DNA from: Firmicutes bacterium UBA1393
Lineage (GTDB): Bacteria > Bacillota > DTU025
NCBI GenBank assembly: GCA_002305255.1
Contig: DBQN01000065.1
Span: 52,367 to 68,567 of the forward strand
Direction: 5' to 3'
DNA length: 16,201 bases
Position 1 is the stretch's first letter. Each line of letters opens with the position of its first letter. The translations under genes were made by a program, and so were the position numbers. The notes under the pieces are model-generated. The model ran no database searches. It was not told where the DNA came from and saw only the letters and a program-made list of their open reading frames with translations. Of the stretch, positions 15,653 through 16,201 are shown piece by piece.

Positions 15653-16030
15653 TCAGTCCTCACTCGGCCGCATTACCACCGGTTCCATCTCGTAGATCTC
15701 CCAACGCTCGGCCAGCTCCTCGGTGGCGGTAACCGTATTGTAGCCATCAAGCGCAAAGGTGACAATGTAGGCATCACGCTTGAGCCAGTAGCTGGTCAAC
15801 CAACGGCCGTCGACGCCGCTGATGAAGTTGTGCGCCACATCCGACTGCGACAGAGGCGTCAAGGTCACCTGCACGCCGGCGAGAGGCAGGTGCGTCATGC
15901 CATCAGTATCAAGCGTAACTACGGTGCCGCCGATCTTCGCCCAACCGCCGAAGTAGGCAGTCATCGTGCACCCCGCAAGTGATACACACAGGAACAGCCC
16001 CAGTATGATCGCCACAGTACGCCTAGCCAT
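15653..16030 (-). CDS. Small lipoprotein with transthyretin-like domain
   Basis: A 125-residue protein exported and lipid-anchored: MARR, a hydrophobic core, then the lipobox SLAGC with Cys21 as the lipidated residue. The mature part (about 30-100) reads like a carboxypeptidase-regulatory/transthyretin-type beta sandwich: GGTVVTLDTDG, PLAGVQVTLTPL, SGVDGRW, YIVTFALDGYNT. Such domains usually mediate adhesion or protein contact; the function here is unknown. The start is clear, with GGAGG (16038-16042) seven bases before the ATG. No operon partner is visible to the right within the window. Confidence 0.82.
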   Translation of the reverse strand: MARRTVAIILGLFLCVSLAGCTMTAYFGGWAKIGGTVVTLDTDGMTHLPLAGVQVTLTPLSQSDVAHNFISGVDGRWLTSYWLKRDAYIVTFALDGYNTVTATEELAERWEIYEMEPVVMRPSED

Positions 16031-16076
16031 GGTAGCGCCTCCAAATGCCCGTTTTATCCATCAGATGTCTGAGATA

Positions 16077-16112
16077 CCTGCAGAATTCGACGTTCTTTCG
16101 TTCTATCCTGCA
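16077..16112. repeat. CCTGCA-flanked element upstream of the lipoprotein gene
   Basis: CCTGCA occurs as a direct repeat at 16077-16082 and 16107-16112. Between them lie TTCGACGTTC and TTTCGTTC, which share a GTTC repeat. It sits 47-82 bases before the lipoprotein ATG, in the position of a promoter or operator. No standard -35/-10 pair is evident there. Confidence 0.35.
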
Positions 16113-16184
16113 AGCCTTGGAAATGGATACCCACTGACGCCGGCACCGACACCCCGCCGCCGGCTCGGGTACATGAGAACGCCC

Positions 16185-16201
16185 CCCTGCGATGTGCAGG
16201 G
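16185..16201. terminator. Hairpin at the right edge
   Basis: CCCTGC (16185-16190) and GCAGGG (16196-16201) form a 6-bp stem with a 5-base loop, possibly longer beyond the edge. It may belong to a gene outside the window. Between it and 16113 I see only GC-rich inverted GCCGGC pairs and no coding region. Confidence 0.25.

Noticed and set aside
15620..15982. 120-codon plus-strand frame with an AGGAGGG just before its ATG
   Set aside because: The ribosome-like site is only two bases from the ATG and the frame is antisense to the lipoprotein gene, which has a lipobox and its own good site.

Overview
The window is one end-to-end bacterial chromosomal segment of roughly 60% G+C (estimated by eye). 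It has twelve supportable protein genes, no rRNA or tRNA that I can see, no CRISPR array and no insertion sequence. Strong GGAGG-type ribosome binding sites, frequent GTG/TTG starts (8 of 12 genes), sigma-A-like promoters and secreted/lipoprotein genes fit a high-G+C member of the Bacillota (Clostridia/Limnochordia-like), but the phylum is an inference from style, not from a marker gene.

Left part, minus strand, read right to left (8469 to 1). aspS, guaB and a secreted DUF4384-PEGA protein form an apparent operon with gaps of 28 and 42 bases. It is driven by a promoter at 8513-8542 and closed by a strong hairpin at 3869-3900. Next comes asnS with its own near-consensus promoter (3667-3695). 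After a small hairpin lies a secreted TPR/fibronectin-III protein that runs off the left edge. This part combines translation and GMP synthesis housekeeping with two cell-surface scaffold-type proteins.

Middle part, plus strand (8694 to 13553), divergent from aspS. Four genes appear to form a unit: a nitrilase-superfamily protein that has lost all three catalytic residues, a paralogue with an intact Glu-Lys-Cys triad, a PIG-L/LmbE-type zinc deacetylase overlapping it by 53 bases, and a GTG-initiated (alpha/alpha)6 glycosidase-like protein that resembles GH125. The mix (amide hydrolase plus inactive partner, N-deacetylase, glycosidase) looks like a small pathway acting on an N-acylated or amidated glycoside. 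The substrate cannot be read from the sequence. This is the best candidate here for an undescribed system.

Right part, minus strand (13563 to 16030). A ClC-family anion channel/transporter is convergent with the glycosidase. It is followed by a 93-residue protein of unknown function and a small lipoprotein with a transthyretin/carboxypeptidase-regulatory-like fold. Each is preceded by an intergenic region with small inverted or direct repeats that could be regulatory.
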